Origin: Rhodospirillales bacterium
GTDB lineage: Bacteria > Pseudomonadota > Alphaproteobacteria > Acetobacterales > Acetobacteraceae
DNA: 62,673 nucleotides
Assembly: GCA_018971565.1 (NCBI GenBank)
Contig: JAGXAO010000003.1
Location: 1-62,673 of the forward strand
Reading direction: 5' to 3'
The position numbers and the translations under genes were made by a program. Positions 8,188 through 18,129 of this stretch are shown here, piece by piece (positions within the stretch are counted from its first letter, which is position 1; every line of letters starts with the position of its first letter). The notes under the pieces are model-generated. The model was not told the origin of the DNA and searched no databases. It was given only the letters and a program-made list of their open reading frames with translations.

Positions 8188-9761
8188 TTCGCGACGGGTG
8201 AGGTGGCCGAGCCGGTAAGCAAGGCACGATAGATTGTAATGTTCTCTGATACGCGTTGCACGTAGTTGCGCGTCTCGCTGAACGGAATTTCCTCCAGCCA
8301 ATCAATCATATCGGCGCCGCCGGGGTTGGCGCCGAGCTCAGGGTCGCCATTTTCGCCCAGCCAGTTGGCAACATTGGTTGGGCCGGCATTATAGGCGGCG
8401 ATGGCAAGCGGCAGGCAATTGCCGAAATTTCTGATCTCCTGGGCAAGATAGGTGGCGCCCAGGGCCATGTTCTGGCCGGGGTCGAAAAGATTATCGGCGG
8501 GCAGGCCATATTGCGCGCCGGTGCGCTGTGCCGTGGAGGGAAGCAACTGCATCAACCCGACAGCACCGGCGCCGGAGACCACGATAGGGTTGAAGCTGCT
8601 TTCCTGGCGCATGATGCCGAGGGAAATCGCCGGGTCCAGAATGGAAGCTGGCGGATTATAGGGAACGGGCCAGCCTTCCTGCACCAGCATCTGCCCGGAA
8701 ATGCCCGCAAGCCGCGCGATGGCGACAGAAGATTGCGGAAAACCCAGCCCCAGCGCCAGCCGGGCGGCCATGAGGCGGGATTTGTCGTCCAAGGCTGTTT
8801 GGCCGATCCGGTCGAGGAAGATTTGCGCATCATGCGGGTCGTTCATCTGCACCAGCAGCACAGCGGCGCGGGGCAGCTCACCCAGGCCGAAATCCAGCGC
8901 ATCTTGAGCGGAAAAGCTTGGTTCCTGAACAGATTTGATCCTTGCCGCCAATTCCTGCGGCGTTTCGCCAAGGGCTAGGGCCGAAAGCTGTCCGTAAAAC
9001 GTGTCAGGGTACATAGCTGCGCGGGCGTAATCCTGTTGGGCGGAGGCGCCTGTTTCGCTACGCCCTAACCAATAATAGGCCCGGCCCTGGGATATTGCCG
9101 CCGTGGATGATGAAGCAAGGTCTTGAAACCAGGTGGCGGCTTCTTGCGGCTGCTTCAAGAAACGAAGAAGCAGGAAACCGGCGAAAAAATCACGGTCCAC
9201 GATCTGCCCGCGCGCCTCGGTGCCGGCAATTGGCGGGCTGGCGGCAATAACCACCTGGTATGCGCTCTTGGCGTCGCCTTCTGCCAGCAAGGCGCGGGCC
9301 AGGAGGTTTTGGGAGGGCCAAAATAAAAGCTGCTCGTCGGCATCGGCCGCTGCCATTGCTGCCTTTCCCTGGCTTTTCCAAAGTTGGGCGGCGGCTTCAT
9401 CCTGCCCGGCTTCGTGCAACGCCTGCACCTGGGTGAGGAAAGGCGGCGTGATGGCAGGGAAAGGGGGTTGATACAGCCCCGAAGCTTGGATTTCCCGCAG
9501 TTTCAGCAACCCTTGCATCGGCCAGTCCGGGTTGGCATCCATGAATGCCTGAATCTCATCAGCGCTGCCGCCGCCGGAACTGGTAAGGCGAAAGAAGGTA
9601 ACGAGCTTAGCCACCAGCGGATCTCCGGTAGCGGTGGCGAGCTGCTCGGCCTGGGAAAATTGGCCGGCCTGCACATCGGTCATGATCTGCGGGGTGGCGG
9701 CGGTCTGCGCCAGCGCGCAGGCGGGCATCAGGAGCAGTGGCAAGGCGGCCAAAAACTTCAT
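8169..9761 (-). CDS. slt: Soluble lytic murein transglycosylase (Slt70-like)
   Basis: Periplasmic enzyme that cleaves MurNAc-GlcNAc bonds to form 1,6-anhydro muropeptides. 530 residues: signal peptide (about 1-18, ending ALA), a long alpha-helical superhelix region, then the SLT catalytic domain. The catalytic Glu is E387 in IMRQESSFNP, followed by GAVGLMQLLPSTA and the AAYNAGPTNV motif. The C-terminal NYVQRVSENITIYR is typical. It is the first gene of the leftward operon to panB. The muropeptides it releases are substrates for the amidase at 25.8 kb. Confidence 0.95.
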   Translation of the reverse strand: MKFLAALPLLLMPACALAQTAATPQIMTDVQAGQFSQAEQLATATGDPLVAKLVTFFRLTSSGGGSADEIQAFMDANPDWPMQGLLKLREIQASGLYQPPFPAITPPFLTQVQALHEAGQDEAAAQLWKSQGKAAMAAADADEQLLFWPSQNLLARALLAEGDAKSAYQVVIAASPPIAGTEARGQIVDRDFFAGFLLLRFLKQPQEAATWFQDLASSSTAAISQGRAYYWLGRSETGASAQQDYARAAMYPDTFYGQLSALALGETPQELAARIKSVQEPSFSAQDALDFGLGELPRAAVLLVQMNDPHDAQIFLDRIGQTALDDKSRLMAARLALGLGFPQSSVAIARLAGISGQMLVQEGWPVPYNPPASILDPAISLGIMRQESSFNPIVVSGAGAVGLMQLLPSTAQRTGAQYGLPADNLFDPGQNMALGATYLAQEIRNFGNCLPLAIAAYNAGPTNVANWLGENGDPELGANPGGADMIDWLEEIPFSETRNYVQRVSENITIYRALLTGSATSPVAKWLQQP

Positions 9762-9874
9762 ACGTTCTCTCTAGCAGTGCTGGGGGCGCGGGCCAAACCC
9801 TACCCGGGCACGCTTGCCCCCGCCAGCGGAGACGTTTAGGTGCAATGCTGGACCAAACGCCTCAAGGACCAAAA

Positions 9875-10753
9875 ATGTTTCATGGCTCTTTTACCGCCCT
9901 TGTGACGCCCATGCACGAGGATGGGCGTATCGACGATGAGGGTTTTATACGCCTCATCGACTGGCAGATTGTGGAAGGCACCAACGGTATCGTGCCAGTT
10001 GGTACGACCGGCGAATCGCCGACGTTGAGTCATGACGAGCATAAACGGGTGGTCGAGCTTGCGGTGAAAACTGCCAATGGCCGTGTGCCGGTTATGGCGG
10101 GGGCGGGTTCCAATTCCACGGCCGAGGCGATTGGCCTAGCGCGCCATGCGGAGGCCGCCGGGGCGGATGCGGTGCTGGTGGTGACACCCTATTACAACAA
10201 GCCGACCCAGGAAGGGCTGTACCGGCATTACAAGGCCATCGCGGAATCGATGGCGCTGCCGGTGTTCATTTATAATATTCCAGGCCGGTCGGTGATTGAC
10301 ATGTCGGTCGAGACGATGGCGCGGTTGGCGGAGATCAAGAATATCAAAGGGGTGAAGGACGCCACTGCGAACTTAACCCGCCCGCTGCATACCACGCAGG
10401 CATGCGGCAAGGATTTCATCCAGTTCTCGGGAGAGGACCATACGGCGCTGGCCTATCTGGCCTCAGGCGGGCATGGCTGTATTTCCGTGACAGCCAATGT
10501 GGCGCCACGGCTGTGTGCCCAGATGCATGGCGCCTGGGCCAAGGGCGATATAAGGACCGCGATGGAGATTCAGCAGCGCCTGGTGCCGCTGCATGATGTC
10601 ATGTTTTGCGAGAGCAATCCTGGGCCAGTCAAATATGCCGCTTCGCTGTTGGGTTTTGGGGCTAATCATGTGCGCCTGCCGCTGGTGCCGGTTTCGGCGG
10701 CCTCGGCTGCCAAGGTGCAGGCGGCGATGCGGGAAGTTGGTCTGCTGAATTGA
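9875..10753 (+). CDS. dapA: 4-hydroxy-tetrahydrodipicolinate synthase
   Basis: Condenses pyruvate with aspartate semialdehyde, the committed step to lysine and meso-DAP, the latter needed by MurE in this window. The start is ATG 9875, supported by AAGGA seven bases upstream; the same frame is open further upstream but lacks family similarity. 292 residues with canonical active-site numbering: T44-T45 in VGTTGES, Y133 in IYNIPGRS and the Schiff-base Lys K161 in KGVKDATANL. The stop codon overlaps the smpB TTG start. Confidence 0.97.
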   Translation: MFHGSFTALVTPMHEDGRIDDEGFIRLIDWQIVEGTNGIVPVGTTGESPTLSHDEHKRVVELAVKTANGRVPVMAGAGSNSTAEAIGLARHAEAAGADAVLVVTPYYNKPTQEGLYRHYKAIAESMALPVFIYNIPGRSVIDMSVETMARLAEIKNIKGVKDATANLTRPLHTTQACGKDFIQFSGEDHTALAYLASGGHGCISVTANVAPRLCAQMHGAWAKGDIRTAMEIQQRLVPLHDVMFCESNPGPVKYAASLLGFGANHVRLPLVPVSAASAAKVQAAMREVGLLN

Positions 10754-11232
10754 GCAAAGAGAAGAAGAAATCTGAGTTCATTTCTCATGGCATCGCGGCG
10801 CAAAACCGCAAGGCGCGGCATGACTACAAGATACTTTCCACCATAGAGGCGGGGATTGTGCTGCGTGGCGTTGAGGTGAAGTCTCTGCGGCTTGGCCGTG
10901 CCCAGCTGACCGAAGCCTGGGCCGGCGAGCGGGAGGGCGAACTATATCTGTTTAATATGTATGTGCCGGAATATCAGGGTGGGGTGCTCTCGCGCTTTGA
11001 GACGCGCGGGATGCGCAAGCTGCTGGTAAAACGCAAGGAACGTACGCAGATTTTCAACGCCATCGGGCGGGAGCGCCAGACCATTGTGCCGTTGGATGTG
11101 TTTTTTAACGAGCGTGGGCTGGCAAAAGTTACCCTAGGCATAGCCGAGGGTAAGCAGAAAGCCGACAAGCGCCAGGCCGCCGCCGAGCGGGACTGGCAGC
11201 GCGACAAGGCACGGCTGCTGCGGAACCGATAG
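10750..11232 (+). CDS. smpB: SsrA-binding protein SmpB
   Basis: Binds tmRNA and brings it to stalled ribosomes for trans-translation. 160 residues with an Arg/Lys-rich N-terminus, AAQNRKARHDY, GVEVKSLRLGRAQL (a Thr is more usual than Val here), the ERTQIFNAIGRER region and a basic C-terminal tail that would fold in the ribosome. The start is a TTG sharing two bases with the dapA stop (TTGA), matching the family N-terminus well. It ends 3 bases from the convergent udgB. ssrA itself is not in the window. Confidence 0.95.
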   Translation: MSKEKKKSEFISHGIAAQNRKARHDYKILSTIEAGIVLRGVEVKSLRLGRAQLTEAWAGEREGELYLFNMYVPEYQGGVLSRFETRGMRKLLVKRKERTQIFNAIGRERQTIVPLDVFFNERGLAKVTLGIAEGKQKADKRQAAAERDWQRDKARLLRNR

Positions 11233-11235
11233 GAC

Positions 11236-11880
11236 TCAGGCCAGGAGCCGCCTGATACCGGCGACGATCTCCTCGAACATTTCCTGCGTGATCCGCCCGG
11301 TATTCACATTATACTGGGAGGTATGGAAGCTATCCACAAGCTTGAGCCCGCCCGGCAGTTCATGCAGTGCGCCGTGCTTGAATTTGTGCTGGCTGGGCCG
11401 GAGGCGAAGCCCTTGCAGGATTGATTCATGGGCCTTGCCGCCGATGGCTAGCAGCATTGTCAACTTCGGCATGGCGGCAATTTCAGCGGCCAGATAGGGC
11501 AGGCAGCTATTTTTATCAGAGGTTTCCAGCTTGTGCTGGGGCGGGGCGCAGCGCACCGCATTCGTGATGCGGCAATCTATCATTTTTAGCCCGTCATCCG
11601 CTCGCTCCTGAAATAAGCCTTTTGCAAAACCGAATTTCACTAAGGCTGGGTAGAGCAGCCGGCCCGCGACATCGCCGGTGAAGGGCCGTCCAGTTTTGTT
11701 AGCACCATTAACGCCAGGAGCTTGCCCCACGATAAGAAGCCGCGCCGAAAGGGGGCCGAAACTTGGCACGGGTGCGTTGAACCAATCCGGGTGGAGTGCC
11801 CGATACTCTTGTCTGTACGCAACGAGGCGGGGGCATAATGCGCAATCAAGGCTTGGCGAGGTGACAAAAACGCTGTTCAT
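11236..11880 (-). CDS. Type-5 uracil-DNA glycosylase (UDGb)
   Basis: DNA repair enzyme of the UDG superfamily that removes uracil and other deaminated bases. 214 residues. The N-terminal CALCPR contributes ligands of the expected 4Fe-4S cluster. The motif GQAPGVNGANKTGRPFTGD is the family-5 form, which lacks the polar catalytic residue of family 1. NAVRCAPPQHK and HTSQYNVNTGR follow. Its ATG overlaps the stop of the NYN gene by 4 bases, indicating coupling. A family-4 UDG is the alternative, but GQAPG...TGRPF fits type 5 better. Confidence 0.88.
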   Translation of the reverse strand: MNSVFVTSPSLDCALCPRLVAYRQEYRALHPDWFNAPVPSFGPLSARLLIVGQAPGVNGANKTGRPFTGDVAGRLLYPALVKFGFAKGLFQERADDGLKMIDCRITNAVRCAPPQHKLETSDKNSCLPYLAAEIAAMPKLTMLLAIGGKAHESILQGLRLRPSQHKFKHGALHELPGGLKLVDSFHTSQYNVNTGRITQEMFEEIVAGIRRLLA

Positions 11881-12458
11881 TCCTCGTCCTCACGCTCGCC
11901 GCGGCCGCGGCCCTCTTGCGACCGCCGTGAGAATTCTTTGGCTATATCACCAAGTTCAATGAATTGGTCAGCTTGGCGCCGTAATTCATCCGCGATCATA
12001 GGCGGGTTCGTGCGAATCGACGAGACGACGGTAACGCGAACACCCTTACGTTGCACCGCTTCCACAAGCCGCCGAAAGTCTGAGTCGCCGGAAAATAAGA
12101 TTGCGTGATTAAGAGAGGGTGCGAGTTCCAGCATATCTATCGCAAGCTCAATATCCATGTTTCCTTTGATCCGGCGGCGGCCCAGCGTATCCACAAATTC
12201 TTTTGCTGGCTTGGTGACGAGGCTATAACCATTGTAAGCCAGCCAGTCTGTTAGTGGCTTAAGTGGCGAATATTCCTCAGTTTCAAGCAACGCTGAATAG
12301 TAATATGCACGCAGAAGGTTTGTTTTTGAGCCAAAAAAATCGAGTAATTTCCGATAATCGATGTCAACGCCAAGGCTTCGCGTTGCTGCATAGAGATTGG
12401 CGCCATCAATGAATAGCGCGGTGCGTTCCTGTTCTAAAAGCCGCATATTGAAATTCAT
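11877..12458 (-). CDS. NYN domain (LabA/DUF88) protein
   Basis: Putative PIN-like ribonuclease of 193 residues. The acidic active-site motifs are visible: ALFIDGANLY, IKGNMDIELAIDML and ILFSGDSDFRRLVEAVQRKG. The tail is charged and low in complexity (SRRSQEGRGRGEREDEE). There are two possible ATG starts, 12458 and 12446; GAGGA lies immediately before the first, so the true start is unclear. Alphaproteobacteria commonly carry one such gene near folK and rpoZ. The substrate is unknown. Confidence 0.85.
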   Translation of the reverse strand: MNFNMRLLEQERTALFIDGANLYAATRSLGVDIDYRKLLDFFGSKTNLLRAYYYSALLETEEYSPLKPLTDWLAYNGYSLVTKPAKEFVDTLGRRRIKGNMDIELAIDMLELAPSLNHAILFSGDSDFRRLVEAVQRKGVRVTVVSSIRTNPPMIADELRRQADQFIELGDIAKEFSRRSQEGRGRGEREDEE

Positions 12459-12570
12459 TCCTCTTGAAATGGCTGGTCAAAAGTGATGTACAGTGTGTTA
12501 CGAAATGTTAGTTGTTGTTTTGTATACGAACTGAGTTCTCTCTTTTCCACGTTGTGAGCATTCCTCTTTT

Positions 12571-13068
12571 ATGATCTTAATCGCCATTGGTGCCAATCTT
12601 CCAGGCAAGAACGGTGCGACGCCGGTGGAGATATGCGGTGCGGCAGCAGATGCGGTACGTGCCATTCCCGGGCTCGGCTTCGTGGCTCTTTCACCCTGGT
12701 ACCGGACTAAAGCTATTCCGGTATCGAGCCAGCCAGACTATTGCAATGGCATGATCCGCATGAGCGGTGTGGCCGACCCCGCAAGGCTTTTGCGACAGCT
12801 TCAGGAAATTGAGGCTCGGTTTGGCCGTGAGCGCTCAGCCCCCAATGCGGCTCGCACGCTCGATCTTGACATTATCGACATAGACGGAGTGATACGCGCA
12901 ACTCCGGAGCCCGTGCTGCCGCACCCGCGGGCGCATCAACGGGCATTCGTGCTGCGCCCGTTGCTGGACGTGGCTTCTGCTTGGCGCCATCCGGTTTTGA
13001 GGAAGAATGTCACGACCCTTTTGGCCGAGCTTCCCCCCCAGGTTATTGAACCCTGGCATGACGGCTAG
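12571..13068 (+). CDS. folK: 2-amino-4-hydroxy-6-hydroxymethyldihydropteridine diphosphokinase
   Basis: Transfers pyrophosphate from ATP to the hydroxymethyl pterin in folate synthesis. 165 residues; starts MILIAIGANLPG and contains the HPPK signature region GRERSAPNAARTLDLDIIDID (the D-x-D Mg-binding site) followed by LPHPRAHQRAFVLRPL. A usual Shine-Dalgarno is not obvious before the ATG. It is 82 bases before rpoZ and divergent from the NYN gene. Confidence 0.95.
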   Translation: MILIAIGANLPGKNGATPVEICGAAADAVRAIPGLGFVALSPWYRTKAIPVSSQPDYCNGMIRMSGVADPARLLRQLQEIEARFGRERSAPNAARTLDLDIIDIDGVIRATPEPVLPHPRAHQRAFVLRPLLDVASAWRHPVLRKNVTTLLAELPPQVIEPWHDG

Positions 13069-13150
13069 GAATTGCCGGGCAAATGCGCTTGCCTCTCTGC
13101 CGCGGCTGAGGTAAGGCACTCATTCAATTTTCTGCCTGGAGCGTACCCCT

Positions 13151-13561
13151 ATGGCCCGCGTAACTGTTGAAGACTGCGTTTTGAAGGTGCCGAACCGGTT
13201 CGAGCTGGTTCTGCTCGCGGCGCAGCGTGCCCGAAATATCAGCCGCGGTGAACAGCTTACCATTGACCGTGATAACGATAAAAACCCTGTCGTGGCGCTG
13301 CGTGAGATCGCCGATGAGACAGTGGAGTTGCCGGAACTGGAGCAGGATCTGATAAAATCGCTCTCTCGTGTGCCTGAGCCTGAGCCTATAGACGAAGAAG
13401 TTATGGATTTGATCCCGACGGATCAGAATATCTTCGGGTTACAAGATGTTTCAGCCGAGGAAGAGGCTGCCGCCATGGCCGCGGAAAACGAGGAAATTAT
13501 GTCTCCCGAGGATATTCAGGCCGCTATCGAGGCCGAACTCGGCGGCAAGTCCCGCCGTTAA
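13151..13561 (+). CDS. rpoZ: RNA polymerase omega subunit
   Basis: Small subunit that helps assemble RNA polymerase and forms part of the ppGpp site. 136 residues: [33 protein letters not shown] is followed by the conserved [18 protein letters not shown], then an acidic C-terminal tail typical of alphaproteobacterial omega. TGGAG lies upstream of the ATG. The next gene, rsh, makes ppGpp, an arrangement widely kept in proteobacteria. Confidence 0.96.
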   Translation: MARVTVEDCVLKVPNRFELVLLAAQRARNISRGEQLTIDRDNDKNPVVALREIADETVELPELEQDLIKSLSRVPEPEPIDEEVMDLIPTDQNIFGLQDVSAEEEAAAMAAENEEIMSPEDIQAAIEAELGGKSRR

Positions 13562-13565
13562 ACCT

Positions 13566-15818
13566 ATGCGGACAGGCTGCGGGTTTCTGAGCCTGTCCTA
13601 TGGCCCCGAGGGCTTAAACAAGGGTGCGCCGGTGCCCCAGCCGGAGCTGGCGGGATTACTGGCGAGGATAATTTCTTACGATTCCAAAGCCGAGGCCGCC
13701 CTTATCGAAGAGGCGTATCGTGTTGCGGCTGAGGCGCATGCCGACCAAAAGCGGGATAACGGAGAACCATATATAACGCACCCGCTTGCCGTAGCTGGTA
13801 TTCTTGCTGGCTATAAGCTGGACAGCGCCTCCATTATCACTGCGCTGCTGCATGATACTGTGGAGGATACATCGGTTACCCTGGCAGCGGTGCAGAAGCG
13901 CTTTGGCAATGAGGTGGCATCGTTAGTCGATGGTGTAACAAAATTAACGCGGCTGGAACTGCAATCCGACAGGACCAAGCAGGCCGAGAATTTCCGCAAG
14001 CTCGTGCTGGCTATGAGCAAGGATATTCGGGTGCTCATTGTAAAACTGGCGGACCGGTTGCACAATATGCGCACCCTAGGCGCAGTTTCCGCTGCGCACC
14101 GGCGGCTCCGAATCTCTCGCGAAACGATGGATATATACGCGCCTTTGGCCGAGCGTATCGGCATGGAGGCGGTAAAGACGGAGTTGCAAAATCGGGCTTT
14201 CGCCGAGATTGAACCCGAAGCCTATGATACGATCCAAACTCGTTTGAACTTTCTGCGTGGGCAGGGGGCTGATGTTATTGAAGAAGTGCGCCGTGAGCTA
14301 AGCGGAGTTTGTAAAGACGCGGGGATGAGCCTCGTGGAAATCTCCGGGCGTGAGAAGTCGCCTTATTCCATCTGGCAGAAGATGAAGCGGCGCAATGTCG
14401 CGTTCGAACAGCTTTCGGACATCATGGCCTTCCGTATCATCGTTCCCTCCCGGGGTGAGTGTTACGTTGCGCTGGGCGCCATTCATGCGGCGTTTCCGGT
14501 TATTGCCGGACGGTTCAAGGATTATATCTCGACACCTAAGAGTAACGGTTATCAGTCTCTCCATTCGGGCGTTACGCTACGCCAGCCGCGGAATCAGAAA
14601 ATTGAGATTCAAATTCGTACGCCTGAGATGCAGGCAATCGCGGAAGCCGGTGTAGCGGCGCATTGGCTTTATAAGCAGAGCGATGCCTCGCCCAGCGATG
14701 TGAAGCAGTTCGGCTGGGTTAAGGACCTGCTGGAAATTCTTGACAACTCGGCGGCACCTGATGAGTTCCTCGAGAATACCAAGTTAGAGCTATACCAGGA
14801 TCAGGTTTTTTGCTTCTCGCCCAAGGGGCAGTTGATCCAGCTGCCGCGTGGTGCCACTTCGGTCGATTTCGCCTATGCGGTGCATAGCCAGATTGGTGAT
14901 ACCTGTGTGGGCGCACGGATTAATGGCAAGCTTATGCCGCTGCGGTATGAGCTACAGAATGGCGATCAGGTTGAAATCTTAACGGCCCGCGGCGGTACGC
15001 CAAGTCCAGCGTGGGAACGGTTCGTCGTTACCGGCAAGGCAAGGGCGCGCATTCGGCGATTCCTGGCACAGCAGATGCGCGACCAGCACCGCGATGCCGG
15101 TAAAGCTATGTTGATGAAGGCGTTCCGGCAGGATGGGGTGGACGGCTCCGAAAAAATTCTGGAGCCGGTGGCGAAGTCGTTCAAGCAGTCAAGCGTTGAT
15201 GATTTATATGTCGCCGTGGCGACCGGGGTGGTCGGGCCTAAGGACGTGGTGAACGCGGCCTATCCAGAGCTGAAGGAGGTGCGTGCGCCGCGTATGCTGC
15301 CAGCTTTCATGGGAGCGCTTTCCGCCCGTTCTCCGCGCAATACGTCGCGCGCGGATGCCGGGTTGCCCATAACCGGACTGGTTGCTGGTATGGACGTGCA
15401 TTATGCTGGCTGTTGCCATCCGTTGCCTGGAGATAGAATCGTTGGCATTGTCACCACCGGCAAACCAATTACCATTCACGTAAAAGATTGCGCACAGCTT
15501 GACCAATATGCTGCGACGCCTGAACGTTTTATCGATGTGGATTGGAACGAGGAAGTGCGGGGCAATGCCAAGGGGCAGACATTTACCGGCCGCGTAAGTG
15601 TGATCGCCAGCAATGCCTCAGGTGCATTGGCTGCTTTGGCCAATGCGGTTGCCAAACAGGAGGGGGCGATCTCTAATTTAAAGATTGTTCATCGGCAGCA
15701 GGATTTTTTCGAGGCGCTTGTGGATATAGAAGTGCATGATACCCGGCATTTGAACCAGGTTATCGCGGGTTTGCGCGCTGCCGGTGGTATTGCTCAGGTG
15801 GAGCGTGCACGAAATTGA
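13566..15818 (+). CDS. rsh: Bifunctional (p)ppGpp synthetase/hydrolase Rsh (RelA/SpoT)
   Basis: Makes and degrades the alarmone (p)ppGpp. About 750 residues from ATG 13566; the frame is open further upstream inside rpoZ, and a GTG at 13632 is another possible start. Hydrolase HD domain: THPLAVAG and HDTVEDT near residues 96-102 are intact, so hydrolysis is expected. Synthetase domain: [20 protein letters not shown] with the conserved Tyr. These are followed by the TGS domain ([24 protein letters not shown]), a CC zinc-finger-like motif ([12 protein letters not shown]) and a C-terminal ACT domain. It is located between rpoZ and acpS. Acyl-carrier protein is a known SpoT partner, so the neighbourhood is apt. 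Confidence 0.96.
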   Translation: MRTGCGFLSLSYGPEGLNKGAPVPQPELAGLLARIISYDSKAEAALIEEAYRVAAEAHADQKRDNGEPYITHPLAVAGILAGYKLDSASIITALLHDTVEDTSVTLAAVQKRFGNEVASLVDGVTKLTRLELQSDRTKQAENFRKLVLAMSKDIRVLIVKLADRLHNMRTLGAVSAAHRRLRISRETMDIYAPLAERIGMEAVKTELQNRAFAEIEPEAYDTIQTRLNFLRGQGADVIEEVRRELSGVCKDAGMSLVEISGREKSPYSIWQKMKRRNVAFEQLSDIMAFRIIVPSRGECYVALGAIHAAFPVIAGRFKDYISTPKSNGYQSLHSGVTLRQPRNQKIEIQIRTPEMQAIAEAGVAAHWLYKQSDASPSDVKQFGWVKDLLEILDNSAAPDEFLENTKLELYQDQVFCFSPKGQLIQLPRGATSVDFAYAVHSQIGDTCVGARINGKLMPLRYELQNGDQVEILTARGGTPSPAWERFVVTGKARARIRRFLAQQMRDQHRDAGKAMLMKAFRQDGVDGSEKILEPVAKSFKQSSVDDLYVAVATGVVGPKDVVNAAYPELKEVRAPRMLPAFMGALSARSPRNTSRADAGLPITGLVAGMDVHYAGCCHPLPGDRIVGIVTTGKPITIHVKDCAQLDQYAATPERFIDVDWNEEVRGNAKGQTFTGRVSVIASNASGALAALANAVAKQEGAISNLKIVHRQQDFFEALVDIEVHDTRHLNQVIAGLRAAGGIAQVERARN

Positions 15819-16240
15819 CCGGTGGCATCATCATAGGCATGGGCACCGACCTCTGCGACATAAGACGCGTGGAACAGGTGCTCGAAAAGCATGGCGAGCG
15901 GTTCACTATGAGAGTGTTTTCTGAGATCGAGCGGACGCGCAGCGAAAGGCGTCAACATTTTCGGGCATCAAGCTATGCAAAACGCTTCGCCGCCAAAGAA
16001 GCTTGTGCCAAGGCCCTCGGCACCGGATTTTCACGCGGCGTGTTCATGTCTGATTTGAGCGTGGTGAATCTGGTCAGCGGCCAACCAACAATGGAACTCC
16101 GCGGAGGAGCTTTGAGGAGGCTGCATGAACTGACGCCACCGGGGCTTGAGGCGAGAGTGTTTGTTTCACTGACTGATGAGTATCCCTACGCATACGCGCA
16201 GGTGATCATTTCTGCTGTGCCGGGGCCGCAGGCTGGGTAA
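15815..16240 (+). CDS. acpS: Holo-[acyl-carrier-protein] synthase
   Basis: Attaches the 4'-phosphopantetheine arm of CoA to acyl carrier protein. 141 residues; [16 protein letters not shown] carries the Mg-binding Asp and [15 protein letters not shown] the conserved Glu/Lys. The start is a TTG fused to the rsh stop (TTGA); an internal ATG at 15839 would remove the first conserved beta strand and is less likely. Its 3' end overlaps the convergent DUF952 gene by 35 bases. Confidence 0.94.
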   Translation: MTGGIIIGMGTDLCDIRRVEQVLEKHGERFTMRVFSEIERTRSERRQHFRASSYAKRFAAKEACAKALGTGFSRGVFMSDLSVVNLVSGQPTMELRGGALRRLHELTPPGLEARVFVSLTDEYPYAYAQVIISAVPGPQAG

Positions 16241-16580
16241 GCCGGTCGGGTAGAAGCGCTCGCCCATTGCCATCGCGCTGTAATATGGCATGGGCGCTGA
16301 CCATGTCTATGATAAGCTGGCTATACAGATGGGGGAATAACTGGCCGTTGCGGGAGGCTTCCCACTTTAACGCATTCTCCAGCGGGGCCAGCGGGATGGC
16401 GGCAATCACCAGCCCATCTTGTCCGAAGAAATGCTTTTCAAGCGTCTCGTCGAGCTGTTCGGCTGTTGAAAGATGAATATAGCCGTCCTCAATGTCGACC
16501 AGCGCGCCAGTGAAATTTCCGTCACGCAAACTGTCGAATTGGGCCTGCGTAAGAATTTTATATGCGGTCTGGCGGGTCAT
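16206..16580 (-). CDS. DUF952 family protein
   Basis: Small cytosolic protein, 124 residues from the ATG at 16580 ([21 protein letters not shown]). It carries the DUF952 signature: [36 protein letters not shown] and [14 protein letters not shown]. The biochemical role of the family is not established. A longer frame to 16619 lacks similarity at its start. It converges on acpS with a 35-base overlap of coding ends. Confidence 0.88.
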   Translation of the reverse strand: MTRQTAYKILTQAQFDSLRDGNFTGALVDIEDGYIHLSTAEQLDETLEKHFFGQDGLVIAAIPLAPLENALKWEASRNGQLFPHLYSQLIIDMVSAHAILQRDGNGRALLPDRLTQPAAPAQQK

Positions 16581-16759
16581 ACTGGCTCGTCTCCATGTTA
16601 TGGATATGCCGCCAGTCATGCTGTTAAGGCAAGCTGCTAGTCATCTGCATAGCGGCTGCGCGGGAGCTTCATGCCTGCGAGTTCTCCCCATGCCAGAAAA
16701 TACTTTCCAACTGTGTTTAAAATTGTAAACTGAACTTAGATAATCTGGAGTGTCAGCCA

Positions 16760-18082
16760 ATGAGCGCCGCGGTCCGCCCAACAAACGATCCACTCTTCCA
16801 TCACTGGATGCCCTTTACCGCCAACCGGCAGTTTTTGGAGCAACCGCGCCTTATAACGCGGGCGGAGGGTGTCTATTATTATAATACACGCGGCGAAAAA
16901 CTTCTGGACGGTTCCTCGGGCCTTTATTGCATTCCACTTGGGCATGGCCGCCGGGAGATACGCGAAGCCGTGGCCAAGCAGATGGAGGAGCTGGATTACG
17001 CGCCGCCCTTCCAATATGGCGTGCCCGTGGCATTTCGCCTCGCCACCGAGATTGCCCAGATGCTGCCGGAAGGCATCAACCGGGTGTTTTTCGGCGGATC
17101 CGGGTCCGAGGCGGCTGATACGGCATTGAAGATGGCTTTGGCTTATCATCGTGCCCGGGGGGAGGCGCAGCGCGTGCGCTTTATTGGCCGTGAGCGTGGT
17201 TATCATGGCGTAAATCTGGGCGGCATGTCCGTTGGCGGTATGGTGGCCAATCGCAAGGCTTTTGGCACCGGGCTGCCCGGCGTCTCGCATCTGCGTCATA
17301 CGCACATCAAGGAAAACTACTTCCAGATGGGCGAGGGAGAGCATGGCGCTAACCTGGCGGATGATCTGGAGCGTTTCGTAAATCTGCACGGCGCTGATAC
17401 CATCGCTGCCTGTATCGTAGAGCCGATCGCGGGCTCGACAGGTATTCTGGTGCCGCCCAAGGGCTATCTCAAGCGCCTGCGCGAGCTTTGCACCAAGCAT
17501 GGCATCCTGCTGATCTTCGACGAGGTGATCACCGGGTTTGGTCGCACGGGTGAGGCTTTCGCCTCCCAGACGTTTGGTGTCACGCCGGATATCATTACTA
17601 TGGCTAAAGCGCTTACCAACGGCTCCATCCCGATGGCGGCGGTGGCGGTGAAGGATGAGATACAGCAGACAATCTTTGATTCCGCGCCCGAAAATAATGT
17701 TGAGCTGTTCCATGGCTATACATATTCCGCTCATCCGGCGGCCTGTGCCGCGGGTTTGGCAGTGCTAAAAATATACCGTGAGGAGGATACATTTGGCCGT
17801 GTGAAGGCGCTGACGCCCGCATTTCTTGAAGAGCTCGGCGGTTTTAAGGGGATGCCAGATGTAATCGATACACGCGGTTTTGGCCTTCTTGGCGCAGTGG
17901 AGCTGGCTCCAAAGGGCAAGCCAGGAGAGCGCGGCTTCAAAATTTTATGTAAGGCCTTTGAGCGCGGGCTGGTTCTCCGATCAGCTGGCGATAATTTGGT
18001 GCTGGCTCCCCCTTTCGCGGCGACGCCGGACCAGATCAGCGAAATGCTCGATATTCTTCGTAAGCTGATCAAGGAAAGCTAA
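16760..18082 (+). CDS. Class III omega-amino acid:pyruvate-type aminotransferase
   Basis: PLP-dependent enzyme of 440 residues. The opening DPLFHHWMPFTANRQF and the HGRREIREAVAKQMEELDYAPPFQYG block closely resemble beta-alanine:pyruvate transaminases. Other class III marks: GGSGSEAADTALKMAL, IFDEVITGFGRTG with the PLP Asp, and the Schiff-base Lys in ITMAKALTNGSIPM. GGAG lies about 10 bases before the ATG. The next gene is a semialdehyde dehydrogenase, so the pair probably degrades beta-alanine or GABA by way of its semialdehyde. The exact amine donor cannot be decided from sequence alone. Confidence 0.88.
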   Translation: MSAAVRPTNDPLFHHWMPFTANRQFLEQPRLITRAEGVYYYNTRGEKLLDGSSGLYCIPLGHGRREIREAVAKQMEELDYAPPFQYGVPVAFRLATEIAQMLPEGINRVFFGGSGSEAADTALKMALAYHRARGEAQRVRFIGRERGYHGVNLGGMSVGGMVANRKAFGTGLPGVSHLRHTHIKENYFQMGEGEHGANLADDLERFVNLHGADTIAACIVEPIAGSTGILVPPKGYLKRLRELCTKHGILLIFDEVITGFGRTGEAFASQTFGVTPDIITMAKALTNGSIPMAAVAVKDEIQQTIFDSAPENNVELFHGYTYSAHPAACAAGLAVLKIYREEDTFGRVKALTPAFLEELGGFKGMPDVIDTRGFGLLGAVELAPKGKPGERGFKILCKAFERGLVLRSAGDNLVLAPPFAATPDQISEMLDILRKLIKES

Positions 18083-18129
18083 CCGGCCAGACTCTAGCGC
18101 GCCGAGCTCATCAATGTGGAGAAATGGTA

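Noticed and set aside
13446-13565. Upstream extension of Rsh into rpoZ
   Set aside because: The extra 40 residues overlap rpoZ in another frame and are unlike any Rsh N-terminus.
16716-16744. TTTAAA-17-GATAAT as a promoter for the aminotransferase gene
   Set aside because: The implied start would fall after the ribosome-binding site, leaving no usable leader.
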